Assembly: GCA_036362985.1 (NCBI GenBank)
Contig: JAYGXS010000004.1
Coordinates: 9,685,239-9,749,238 of the forward strand
Direction of reading: 5' to 3'
Source of the DNA: Ligula intestinalis
Taxonomy: Eukaryota > Platyhelminthes > Cestoda > Diphyllobothriidea > Diphyllobothriidae
Length of the DNA: 64,000 nt
The translations under genes were made by a program, and so were the position numbers. Positions 22,384-33,814 of this stretch are shown here, in pieces; within the stretch, counting starts at the first letter, position 1, and every line of letters starts with the position of its first letter. A model generated the notes under the pieces. The model saw only the letters and a program-made list of their open reading frames with translations. It had not been told where the DNA came from and ran no database searches.

Positions 22384-25300
22384 GGAGGAGATAAGAGTAC
22401 GCGAGGCTGGCGAAAAGGCGTTATTTTGCTTAGAATATCCACGCACTACCCCCCTCCAGACCGTAGAAAAAAAAAGCCTGGCGCTAGCGCGGTGTCTAAA
22501 CTCCTTCTAACGCAGATAAGATAAACAGGTCTCAGACCTGTTTACGATTACCTATGACTAAGGATTCCCGACGGAATCCGAAACGTCAGGCAAATAAAAC
22601 TCTTGTTCCAGTGATCGCATCTTCGTCTTCTGAACTGCTTCCTGGGACTCGAATATTCGCTACTATTGGCGTTCCATGTATTTGCGTAAACGAGGAAGAA
22701 GGATTGTCGAGCTCGTATGATTTTTTTTATTGTTCTAAGCTACAAATTGGTGACCCCGACGTGGACTTGTGCGGCTGAGTTTGGAAAATAACATCAATCT
22801 CGATTCGCCACAAGGCTGGCTGGCTAGTAGCCCTTGTTGGATCCGAAACCCCGCCGAGTGGTCCTCAATCCCGGCGGCGAGGAGAAGTCGGAGCAGCATG
22901 GTCGGGAGGGGCTGCTCCGCCATCAAAAATACAGATGAAGGGAAGGGGAGATAGATCCACCGTAGGGAGATTTGTGTAGCAGACCTTGGCCGCCGTGAAG
23001 GCGGGTGGGTAAGCGACGGAGACGCGTCTGCTGTGGTTCCTATTCGCGACAGGGTGTCGGTAACCGCGTTTTCCTATCCGTGGGCATGATTAGCGATGCT
23101 AGGAAAACGGTACGGCGAAGTCGACGTGGAATTTCGTTAAGAGGTGATCAGCCGGATCAGAGGTAGTTGTTGCTTGTTTGGATCACGTCGGGGTCAACAA
23201 TTTGTAGTCATCTAAGTAATGGGTGTACTCGGATTACTACACTAATCAGGCCAAAATCCCAAGTTGTTGGCAAAAGGCAGAAATCATCTGCAAGAGGGAT
23301 GTATTGTATACAGAACACTCAATCGGCTCTGCCAGGTCTGGCTGGACGCAGTCAAAACTAGCCCTGGCTTTGCCAGCGGTCACTGCCACCTGAGACTGGA
23401 TTCCGGCGGGGATTCCTGATCCAACTATGGGCTACGACACACACACTGCAACTGAACCTTCTTTATACAATAAATCCCTCTTACAGGTGAATTGTTTTTT
23501 GCCTATAACTTGCGATTTTGGCTTGATGAATGTAGTGATCCGAAAACACCCACTTCTTAAGACTGCTACAGACTGAGGTATTGGATGACATTGAGGCAGT
23601 TGGTCTTGAATAAGCACTCCGAACAAAGAAAATTTGGACGCCGGCTACAAATCTCCTTGCCGTTTGTTCCGAAGATGTGGCTTTTTGCAGGGCTATAGCT
23701 GGTGCCAAATCGATAAATGGATTGTCTGAGGTCTTATCAGGGAAACAGGCGTCAATTTACTCTCGGTTTGTTTTGATACCGGCGTGGCTGGTTATCGTCG
23801 TGACTGCCAACTTAAACTCGTGACCCGCAACTCGTATGTGTGCGTCGTAGCCCACAGTTGGATCAGGAATCCCCGCCGGAATCAAAACTGGGAGTAGTTG
23901 GGAGACGGAGAAAAGCCGCGACCTCGACCGGCTTGAGCCACAGGTCCGCGGGAGTGAGGTGGGTGTCTGGCCGAGAACTGCAGGCGAACAGATGACGGCA
24001 GTCATGCGGCGAGACGCCGCAGTCGGGACAGCAGTCGGGTATGGATGGGTCGAGCCGGTATTGGTACTGGCAAAGGAGCATGCAGTAGCCACTGCGTAGC
24101 TGCGCCAGGGTACAGCGAGTGACCCTTGGGAGATGTCGTTCCGAGGCCGCAATTGGCGGTGGATAGCCACCCAAAAGGACCGGGGGATGGTAACTTCGTT
24201 TCTCCTCGACAACGACTTTCTGGTGGAGGCGCTGGAAGCCTGTCTTGGTGGCAGAGCTATCAACAGGTAGATCCGCGAGAGACGAGGCAACAGCTGCCTT
24301 GTGGAGTGCTCCAATAGACGGCCGGACGTGCGGCAGGGCTCAGGAGCGCAGCAACGGTGATGATTGGGATGGCCGGGTTGCGAACACCTCCACCAGACCT
24401 GCTGGCTAAGGAGAGTGTTGTGATGGGTGACCGGTAGAACAGAAGCCTCCGCATGAAGATGATCTTTAGGCGACATTTTATAGCAACCCGTGATCGTGCG
24501 GAGGGCAGCGTTCTGTACTGACTGGAGGCGGCGGAAGCTGGAAGAGCTCATCGTAGGAGACCAGATTGATGCCGCATAAGTGAGGTGCGGCTTAGCCAGT
24601 GCCTTGAAAGCAGTCGACAAAGTCTCTTTCGCGCAGCCCCGGGATGTGCCTGCTAGAGCCTTGAGGACCTTGGTGCAGCGGCTTACTTTGCTTGCGGTCT
24701 CCCTGGCATGGTCTGCGAACGTGAAGAGCGGATCAAAACGCACACCAAGGAGTTTGGGCTTGCGGACGAGCGGTAAGGACGCCCCATTGACGGTGATGAC
24801 CGGGTGACGATTAAACTCCTTCGGATCAAGCGTGAAAACAGTTACGGACGACTTGGCTGCCGAGATTTTCATTCCGCGCTGGGTGAGGAAGTTTTCGACA
24901 ACAGGCATGAACTCCGTGAGGAGCTGTGCAGCCTGATCGATGTCATGGTGCCGGCAAAAGAACGTAACATCGTCCGCGTAGTATACCACTTGCACAGGTG
25001 CCCGGGGGAGTGGGAGCTCTCGCATGTAGATGTTAAAGAGCGTCGGGCTGAGCACAGAGCCTCGAGGGACGCTACAGGTCCGCTTACGGGGCTTGGAGAG
25101 AGCGCCCCGGAAAAGGACACGATCTTGACGGCCATGGATGTAAGCCGCCAACCATCGGACCAGGCCAGGCAGGACGTTCAGCGAGACCAAGTCCTGCAGG
25201 AGTTGATTGTGGCAGACGCAGTCAAATGCTCGTGACAGGTCAATTGAGACTGCCACGGTCCGCGAAGCGGGCTTCTGTTGATTGAAGCCCTCGAGGATAG

Positions 25301-28300
25301 CGTCGCTGAGCTCGAAAAGCGCCGTTGTAGTCCCACGACCCGATCGGAAACCATGTTTGTGACAGGATAGTTCCGCCACAGACGTCAGAATTGGGTGGAC
25401 GAGCCATTCCAGGATCTTCGCCAATGGACTGAGGAGGGCAATTGGGCGATAAGAGGTCGCTAGGCAGGGCTCCTTGCCCGCTTTGACCAGGGGATGATTG
25501 AAGTTCCCAGTAAAGGTTGAAGAGAGCGGCAAGGTAGGCAGCCACCTTCGGGCCGATGTGGCGCACATGGATAAGCGCCAGACCATCTGGTCCTAAGGCT
25601 TTCGAAGCTCTCGTTTTCTTGCCGGCGGTGAGGATGGCATCAGCCGCAAAGGAAATGTCTGGGGGCGGGGCTTTATGAAGGAGACGAAGAAGGGAGCGCT
25701 GGCTTTTGGGACTGGGCGCCGAGCGGGGCGAGAACAGCTTGTTCATCTTCGCGGCGATCTTACCGTTGTTGGAAATGAACTTGCCGTCCCCGAAGCTGAT
25801 AGACTGGTTAGATGTATCAGCCCGGGGTTTGTTCAGGTTGCGTAAAAGCTTCCAAGTGGCAGCTGAGTTGCCGCTGAAATTTCAATCTGAAACTAGTTCA
25901 TGCCAGCGTTGGCGTTTGCCATCGTTGATAGTCTTAGTGATTAAGCCATTCAGTTCGCCAACGCGCGGGTCACTGGCATCAGGCGCTCGTATTTCGTCTC
26001 TCTCTCTCGTTCCAGGCAGGAGGCTTCGGGCGGATAGTTAGGAGGGAGAAGGGGAATGCGGCCGTTAAGGATATGGTGACTTGCTGCTGCCAGGAGTAGT
26101 CGACGAAGGGCTCGCTCCGCCGTGTGGATACGGGTGGGAGGCGGTAGGCCATCGATCTCGTACTTAATTGTGCTTGTTACGGCTGTGATCCTGCCTGATC
26201 TAGCCGGTCTCAATGATGTCACGAAAGGTACCTCTCCATGCGTGGCGATTGGCAGCAGCGGATCTCGAAAGCTTTACCCAGTCCCTTCTCCAGCGACGTT
26301 GGCCGAAGATAGAAGGTCCAAGAACTGCTTCCATGTCTTGACGGACAGTGTCTAGCCAGGTCTTTAGTTGCCCTCCTCTTCGACGTTTCCAGGTGGGCTG
26401 CGGTGCCGGGTCGAGGGCAGCACAGGTAAGCTCGTGGGGCGGACGACGGAGAACATGTCCAAACCACCTCAGTCGCCTTTCTTGAATGGCCTGAGATATC
26501 CTCGTGATACGATCGCAGCGGATGCGAACTGTCTCATTTGAGATGAAGTCGCTATACTTAACTCGCAGGATCGTCCTCAGGCACTGGTGGTCAAAGACCT
26601 CCAGTCTTCGCTCATCTTCAGCGCGCACAGCCCAGAATTCACATCCATAGAGGAGGACTGACCGGATGGATGCACGGTATACACGAGTCTTCGTGGCGAT
26701 GGAGATGTCACGTCGGATCCATAGGCGCTTTCGACGGATTGAGAAAACCCAGTGAGCAGCATCGATACGGGAGACAATGTCGTCCTTGCTCTGCCCATTC
26801 GGTAGCAGCCTCGCCCCGAGGTATTTAAAGCTGTCTACTTCTTCAAGTTGATGGCCATTAATCTCCAGGGGTGCCGTCTCCTAGTGTGGGATGCAGCTCG
26901 AGAACAACTTCGTCTTTCCGCAGTTTATGGACATGCCAACCGATATAGCGATCTCATTTAACTGCGACACTACTGACTGTAGACCATCAAAGTTTGAGGC
27001 TAACAGCGCAATATCATCGGCGTAGTCAAGATCAGTAAGTCGGTGTCCGGGTGCAAGTTCAACACCGTCCTCTTCATGTAGGGCTTTGCCGAGAATCCAG
27101 TTAATGACGTAGTTAAACAGAATGGGCGAAAGGAGGCAGCCCTGTCGGACACCAGACCGGATATCGAACGACTGAGAGAGATTGTTGTGGACCAGGACTA
27201 GTGCGGTGGAAGACCGATAGTAGGCCTTAATTATCGCAATGAGTTTGGTCGGCATTCCATCCAGTTCCATTATTCGCCACAGGGACTCACGATGGATGGA
27301 ATCGAATGCGGCGGCAAAGTCGACGAAGCAAACGGCCGTCGGTTGCTGGTAGCTGTGGCGGAATTCTAGAGTGTGCATCAGTGTGAATATTTGATGCGCA
27401 CATCCACGCCCAGCTCGGAATCCGGCTTGGTTGGGTCGTGTCCTGGAGTCAAGTACAGACTGGAAGCGCCTGAGAAGAACAACAGCAAAGATCTTTGCAG
27501 CAAAATCGATAAGACGGTAGTTCTCGCATCTTGTCTTATCTCCCTTCTTGTGGACAGGTACAAGGATACCTGAGCCCCAGTCATCGGGAACGGTCTCTTC
27601 TCGCCACGCCTGTACAATCACCTCATGGAGCCGAGGAGCCAGGGTGTCGACACAGGACTTGTAGATTTATGCAGGACTACCGTCCTCTCCGCACGCCTTG
27701 TTGTTGCGTAGCCTCTGCATTGCATCGGTAACTTCGTCTTCGGAAGGGATGTCACACGACACTGCGTAGGCAGGGGAGGATTGAAAATCCGCTGTGGAGG
27801 AGAGGGAGGGTGTGATGGGTTGTTCGTCAAAGTTGAGTAGGTGCTCGAAGTGTTCACGCTAGCGATCGACCTTGGCCTAGTTGTCGGCAATGAATTCTCC
27901 ATTCACATCGCGAACAGAATCACAGAGTGTCGGGGGCTTACCACTAACCTGGCGTATGATTTGGTACAATTTTCGGGTGTCACCAACATTAGAAACCTGC
28001 TCCATAGAAGTCGCCGTTTCGGACCAATACTTCTGCCGATCATCTCTAACCGACTTTGCTGTCAGCTTTCGAAGTTGGCGGAAGGAGGCATCGTTCCGGG
28101 ACCTGGCTCGGGTCGTCTCCGCCGATATCTGCAGGGTTCTTCCGCTGATCCAGTCACTGCGGCGCCGCTGAGTGAATCCGAGAATCTTCTCACCTGCCCC
28201 ATAGATGGATGTCTTCAGTGATGGTCACTTGCTACTGTCCTCGCTGTCGGCCTGGGTCATAAGACGGGACTAGATTTCTGTGCTTAAAGCCTCCGTAGTG

Positions 28301-31300
28301 TTGGTTTGCCGGAGCTTTGCGACATCAAGGCCTCTCGCACGTGGCAGTTTGGGCACAGATGAAAGGTGAACCTTCAGGTGCTTACGAACGAGAACATGAT
28401 CAGGCCCCTGGACGTTACCAGTTTCGGCACCTCGCATCGACCTGCTATCGTGGACCCAGTTGCGAAACCGTGAACCAACTAGAATGTAATCGATCTGACT
28501 GGCGGTACGGCCATCGTTCGAATACCAAGTCAGTAGATGTTTGTGACGATGCTGAAAACATGTGTTGGTAACAAACAGTCAGTTCTGTTCGGCAAACTGC
28601 AGCATCCTCTCACCATTGTCTGTTCGAGAGCCAAGCCCAAAACGACCAAGAAGGTGGCTGTTTGTCGGGTCACTGGGCCCAGTCCTGCCATTCCAGTCTC
28701 CGGCAACAATTAGCAGATCTTGACGAGAGAGTCGTTCAGCTAGCTCCTGCAGCTGCGAGTAGAAATTATCTTTCTCTTGCTGTTCAGCCGCCGACGTAGG
28801 TGCATACACAGATACGACCGAGATGTTCGTAAAATGGCCTTTTAGTCGAACATAGGTCATTCGGTCGTTGACTGGTTCCCATGCTAGTAGTGCACGGTTC
28901 GCTTGTTCCGAGAAGGCAATAGCCACATCGTGTCTACCATATGAGTCACCCGGACCGCTGTGATACAAGGTGAAATAAGAATCGACCCCCGGGATTTTGC
29001 TTTCTCGGGCGCCTGAGTCGGGGAGTCGAACCTCTGTCAAGCAACGTTGAAGGCGGGTTACCCGGGAAATGAAGGTTACCCGTTAGCCAAGCTGCAGGCT
29101 ACCTGGTGCCTCTACGGGTGGCGGATAGTGGCGCGATCTTCAGTGAAGGTTAGCTGCGAAATAAGCAGGCTCCCGGGTCTGGCGAATAAGCAGCCGCAGA
29201 CGCAGCAGCGACAGTGTTATCAGGGCGCGGTGGGCTGAGGTCTGGCGCACCGACTGCCTTATAAAATACCGCAAGGCCCAATGACGACACTGTGACATGG
29301 CGAGCGTGAACCGCCATTAAATAGGTTTGCTTGCCACCAACACCACTGCCTTGTGGTTCGGTTCTTGAGCCAAAGTGCTAGAGGAGCCAACCTCGAACAA
29401 AGAATCCGAGCGGCCGTTGGGGACCCGCCTGTATTCAAAATTCCCAAGATGCCTCATGAACATGTCAACTTACGATTTTACGACCCATCGATCTCGGCTT
29501 CGCATTTGGTCGTGAACGCTGCCCAATTGGCTTTCTTGAAATTAATGAAGTGCCGGTTGGGGGCCTTGATACGCTCGGCGGCGGTGGCCAATTCGAGCAC
29601 AATGGGGAGGTGGTCGCTACCCAGGCTGATTTTCGTGTTCCACATGGTGGAGGCTACCAGGCTGACTAGCGAGGGAAACATCGGGTGAGCTGGAGGCGCC
29701 GTTGGTCGGGAGCCACGTTTGGCTGTTCTCGTTGAAAACGGCAAAGGGGGCGTGTTCTATTTCATGAGCCAGAGCTTCTCCTCAGGGGTCGGCTGCCAAG
29801 TTAGAGCACCACAGGTCATGGTGGGCGTTGAAGTCACCTAGCACCAAACTGTCTCCAGAAGGTAAGTAGGGAGTGATAGAGATGGTAAAACCGGGAGGAC
29901 AACTGGAAGTTGGAAGGATGTACACGTTCACGACGGGTAGCGGCGCCGGGCCAATGTCAAGGGAAATCGCCAGTACTTCCGTGGGATCGGCTCCAAGCAG
30001 GAGTAGCTGGTGATGGGCAATAGATTTGTCCACCAGGAAGGCCAAACCTCCGCCTTTGTTGCGGCCGCGGTCGCGACGGCCAATCGTGTAATCGGCACAG
30101 GAAGGGACCTTAGTGGAGTTAGACCACTTTGTCTCTTGGATAGCCGCCACAGCTATGCTGTGCGAGCGCATGAAGGCCAGGAGCTGGTCAAGCTTCCCAA
30201 GGAGGCCGTTGGCGTGGAATTGTAAGATCTTAAGACCAGGTGGTGAGGCAAGGTCGGAGACCAGAGGATTTGGGTTCAGGACAGGACGGGCTGAAGGCAT
30301 GGATATCGGTGGGGGCACGAGACAGCTGGGACACGCGAAGGCAGGTGACCAATCGGCAGCCGTGGCGAGGCCACTGCAGCGGAGATGGCACCAACCATTG
30401 CAGGAGCCGCAACGTACAGACCAGTCGCGGCGGCCCAGGCGGACTCGGCAGAACGAGCTGTACCAGAGAGGTCCAGGGTTGGCCTCCATTCCGGCGGCGA
30501 GGAGGAGGAGGAGTCGGAGCAGCGTGGCCGGGAGGGGCTGTTCCGTCATCATAAACACGGATTGGGCGGAGGGGAGAGTTGATCCAACGTAGGGAGATGG
30601 ATGTAGCAGACCTTGGCCGCCGGGAGGGCGGATTGGAACGCGGTTCGTAGACGTGCTGTGGTTCGCCACCCGCAACTCGTAGAGGTGGGCTTTCACGCGT
30701 GATAATGCGTCACCCCATCTTACAGCCAACTTATGTTTTCGTGTCTGCGCGAACCAAGCATGCGTCCAGTCTGTCCTGTGTAATTTCGAGGACATGCTGG
30801 CAGCTTCCTTATAGCGTTCCATCACGCATCATCGGGGTAAAGGATGCCTTCGCTCTCCTCGCGTTTTGTCTGCGTCACTCTTCTGCCGTGTGCGATCGGT
30901 TGAAGTTCTCGAAACCTCTATGGTCTCCGTGATCTTCTGACTTTCGAGGCTGTAGTACAGGCTCGAGAAATCACATATTCGCAAACCTTTCACCCCTCCC
31001 CTCGCTCTCTTTATTCCAATGCCTCATTCGTTTCATCACTGGTTTCTCTTTTTTCATTCACAGAGGTGGTCATCCACAGAAAAGCCCCGTCACCGCAGCT
31101 GTTGGCAAAACTTCGACACTCGGTCAGTTACGCTTGCTTTTCTCCCCCCATCCTCTTCAAGTTCCACCCATTTATGATTCATTGTCACTCCTTTCTGATC
31201 GCCTTTAGTATGTGCGTATGGATATTTTGTCTGTCGTTGCTTTAAGGTGCTAACTGAGATGACTACTCTTGTGCTTGCTTATTTAACCCCACTCAGATAT

Positions 31301-33721
31301 TTCATCGCGGGCTCTGTAAACTAGAGGCTCATGACCCCATTCGCCAACAGTTCTTGTTCTCTAGAGGCACGCTTCTTGGCGTGCTTAAACGATTCAATTT
31401 CGTAGCCCTTTCTTTTGTAACTTTCACCCCATAGCACCAAGTTGGCCCTCATGCATTTTTTTGGCTGGACTAACTTACCCTCCCCCCTAGAGCTCGCTCT
31501 GATTTATTGCTTAACTCGACGCTGTTGGTGTTTTTTCGTGTTCGACTAGTAGCTGTCAAAATTCAGTCATTTAAGAAGGAAAACTTGCGATTGCTGGAAC
31601 AAGAGGTTAACCGGCCTGACGTTTCCGCTTCTCATTGGAATCCATAAACAGATACAGTCGCAGTAGTAGTCTGTAATAGTCACGCGAGCACGCGCGTACT
31701 ACAATTGGCAGTGGCTGACTCGACGGGACCCGGTCATATTTTCAAGTTTCATGAGGCCAAAGTCCCCACAAAAGGAATGACGACCGCGTGAACCGCGAGC
31801 TGCTCGAGTCATGGGTCACAGGCCTGCAGTCCATCAACAAGCGCGATGATCTGCCTTTGACATGTGACTCCTGAGAATTTGCCTGAACAGGGATTCGGTC
31901 ACGTGAAGAGGAGGGTACGGATGACCAACACTTTCAATGACGGCGAGCCAAATTGCCGCGTTATTATCACTCCTGTTTTAACGGTGGCTTTAGTGGTGTC
32001 AACGTCCAGTTATGCCCTTTTGAATCCCCAAAGAAAAACGCAATGAGAAAGGCGTAACCTTGGAATCCACCCAAGAGAGAGTTTACTGTGTACCGTTGCT
32101 GTCTCGGATGGCAATTGCTGCTGGCTGATCTCCAGCGCGCTGAATGTCCCCGATTCGGAGCAGAGCCCGGAAATGGGTGGACTGTCGTTGTCCTTGTCAG
32201 TCCGTGTTGCAACTCACTGTCTGAGAGGTGACAGTAGCTTGTCAGTTACTGTTAAGCGCGTTCGCTTGTGGCATCATTAGGCTTGTTGGGTTAAGGTCAC
32301 CTGCCGTGGCGAACCTAAGTTGCCATTGAGGAACTGTGACCATTTGGGCACGCGTGTGGACTCGCGTGCGTCTATGTCCTCTCCGCATGTTTAAGGTCAT
32401 CGCGTGGGCACAACCACCATGAAGGCAAATGACCTTGAAGTCCGTCCGAATCGACAAAGGAATCGTTGTGGCAGTCGGTGGCAGGCATGACGTCTCAGGA
32501 GAGCCTACAAGGTTGCTAACATTTTTTTCAGGCTAGACTCATAACAACTCCAACATCCACTAGGTACGATAATGATGAAATTGCTGCAATTTATGATCCA
32601 GAAGCGAACTGTCCAGTTATTATTGCATAAAATTGGATCCCCCAGCGGTTATCGCAAAAGTTGCTCATTGTAATGACAAACCGACTGTCGATATTGACGA
32701 TGTCCACCGTATGCACCACCACAAGGTAGTGCAGAGACGGTGAATTGTGTGTGAATTAGTTTTAAGTGATAGTAGACTTGCACTGCATCTATCGTGCACT
32801 CTCCGCGCACCCGCTTGATCCCGGTGTCAAGATACAGGCAAAAAAATCATAGACGGGATCGAGCGCGGTGGCCGACAGGGCCGGCGAACCGGTCTGTACG
32901 CGCCATAGCCCGACCCGGTCCCCTTGACACAACCCGGGGTTTAGAAGTCGCCGTCTCAGTTCCAGTCCACTCATCACCCACTATGCACACAACACACACT
33001 GGATTGGTGGTGTGTCTGATAAAAGCGTCAGCTGGCTGCTTTCTCTGCCACGGTAAACCGTAGTAGTCTCTGACTCGCATAATTGTAGCACGCATGCGAT
33101 CGTGTGACTAGTACGCACTATAAATGCCGCGCACTTTCTGCTTGTAGGGCCCTTGTCTGCGACTGTATCTAATGTAGGGTTCGAGCGGGAATCCTAAATG
33201 TCAGAAGTCAGTAAACTTCTTGTTACAGCGGTCGCACTTTCTCATTCTGAACTGCTTCCTCGAACTCAACCGTTCGCTTCTATCAGCACTTCGATCCATG
33301 TAGATCCGTTTGCCTTTGGTCCCCTTCTCTATCCTTATTTGCAGTTTCCAGCCAGTTACTTTGCTGTGGATTGGCAGTCGTATCAACGTTTTTAATTGCG
33401 CGTTTTCCGCCTTTCTCTGTGCCATCAGATCGCGGGAGGAACCGCTGCAAAATGCGATGCAATTTAAGTTGATGGGCTATAGTCGTGTTCTCTTGTGTGC
33501 CACATCAAACGGCCGTCAGCTTGGCGGACTTTAGACCACCTTACCTGCACTAATATAAAAACTGTCGACGATCTGGGTAACACTGCCTCCCTGATCAGGA
33601 TACTTTAGAACACTGTCGCCTACCAACCTTGAAATCAAAGCCGCGTAGAAGGTTCAGGATTCCTCCATTCCTCTGGCGTCATGGCCGCTGAGGTCCTTGT
33701 ACTGTATATTACGTCAGTAGC

Positions 33722-33814
<93 letters not shown>

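Larger units (their letters stand above)
26161..29484 (-). mobile_element. complete RTE-type LINE nested in the outer LINE
   Basis: A 3.32-kb element, the usual length of RTE LINEs, on the minus strand and bounded by a 12-bp duplication. It encodes endonuclease and reverse transcriptase in one frame that stays in register from 29040 to 26200. The frame is interrupted by about seven nonsense codons (including at 28579 and 26881) and a small deletion before 29040. The retained register with point stops suggests decay by substitution, C-to-T changes possibly included, rather than by indels. It cannot now be autonomous. Confidence 0.9.
23837..30667 (-). mobile_element. full-length PHD-finger/APE/RT LINE, interrupted by a nested RTE
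   Basis: Minus-strand non-LTR retrotransposon of about 3.5 kb after subtracting the nested RTE and its duplicated target (26161-29496). In order it encodes a 26-residue leader ending in a 2A-like motif, a PHD-like zinc finger, an APE endonuclease, reverse transcriptase with YADD, and a C-terminal Cys/His cluster ([17 protein letters not shown]). The ends are set by a 14-bp duplication and by the 5' boundary shared with the derivative at 22826-23040. The PHD, APE, RT and C-terminal Cys/His order suggests an Ingi or Jockey/CR1-group element. Frameshifts near 25520 and 29750-29780 inactivate this copy. Confidence 0.85.

Noticed and set aside
22197..22510. Glu-, Ser- and Pro-rich frames on both strands
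   Set aside because: All three come from the GAG/GGA microsatellite; no start context, motif or conserved flank.
24804..25235. 143-codon plus-strand frame
   Set aside because: Antisense shadow of the LINE reverse transcriptase, whose motifs are clear on the minus strand.
30113..30592. 159-codon plus-strand frame
   Set aside because: Antisense to the PHD/2A leader part of the LINE; arginine-rich composition comes from that.
30552..30825. N-terminal extension of the outer LINE protein upstream of 30549
   Set aside because: The element's 5' boundary, shared with the derivative at 23040 and next to the 14-bp duplication, lies near 30664; the open frame further out is flank reading through by chance.
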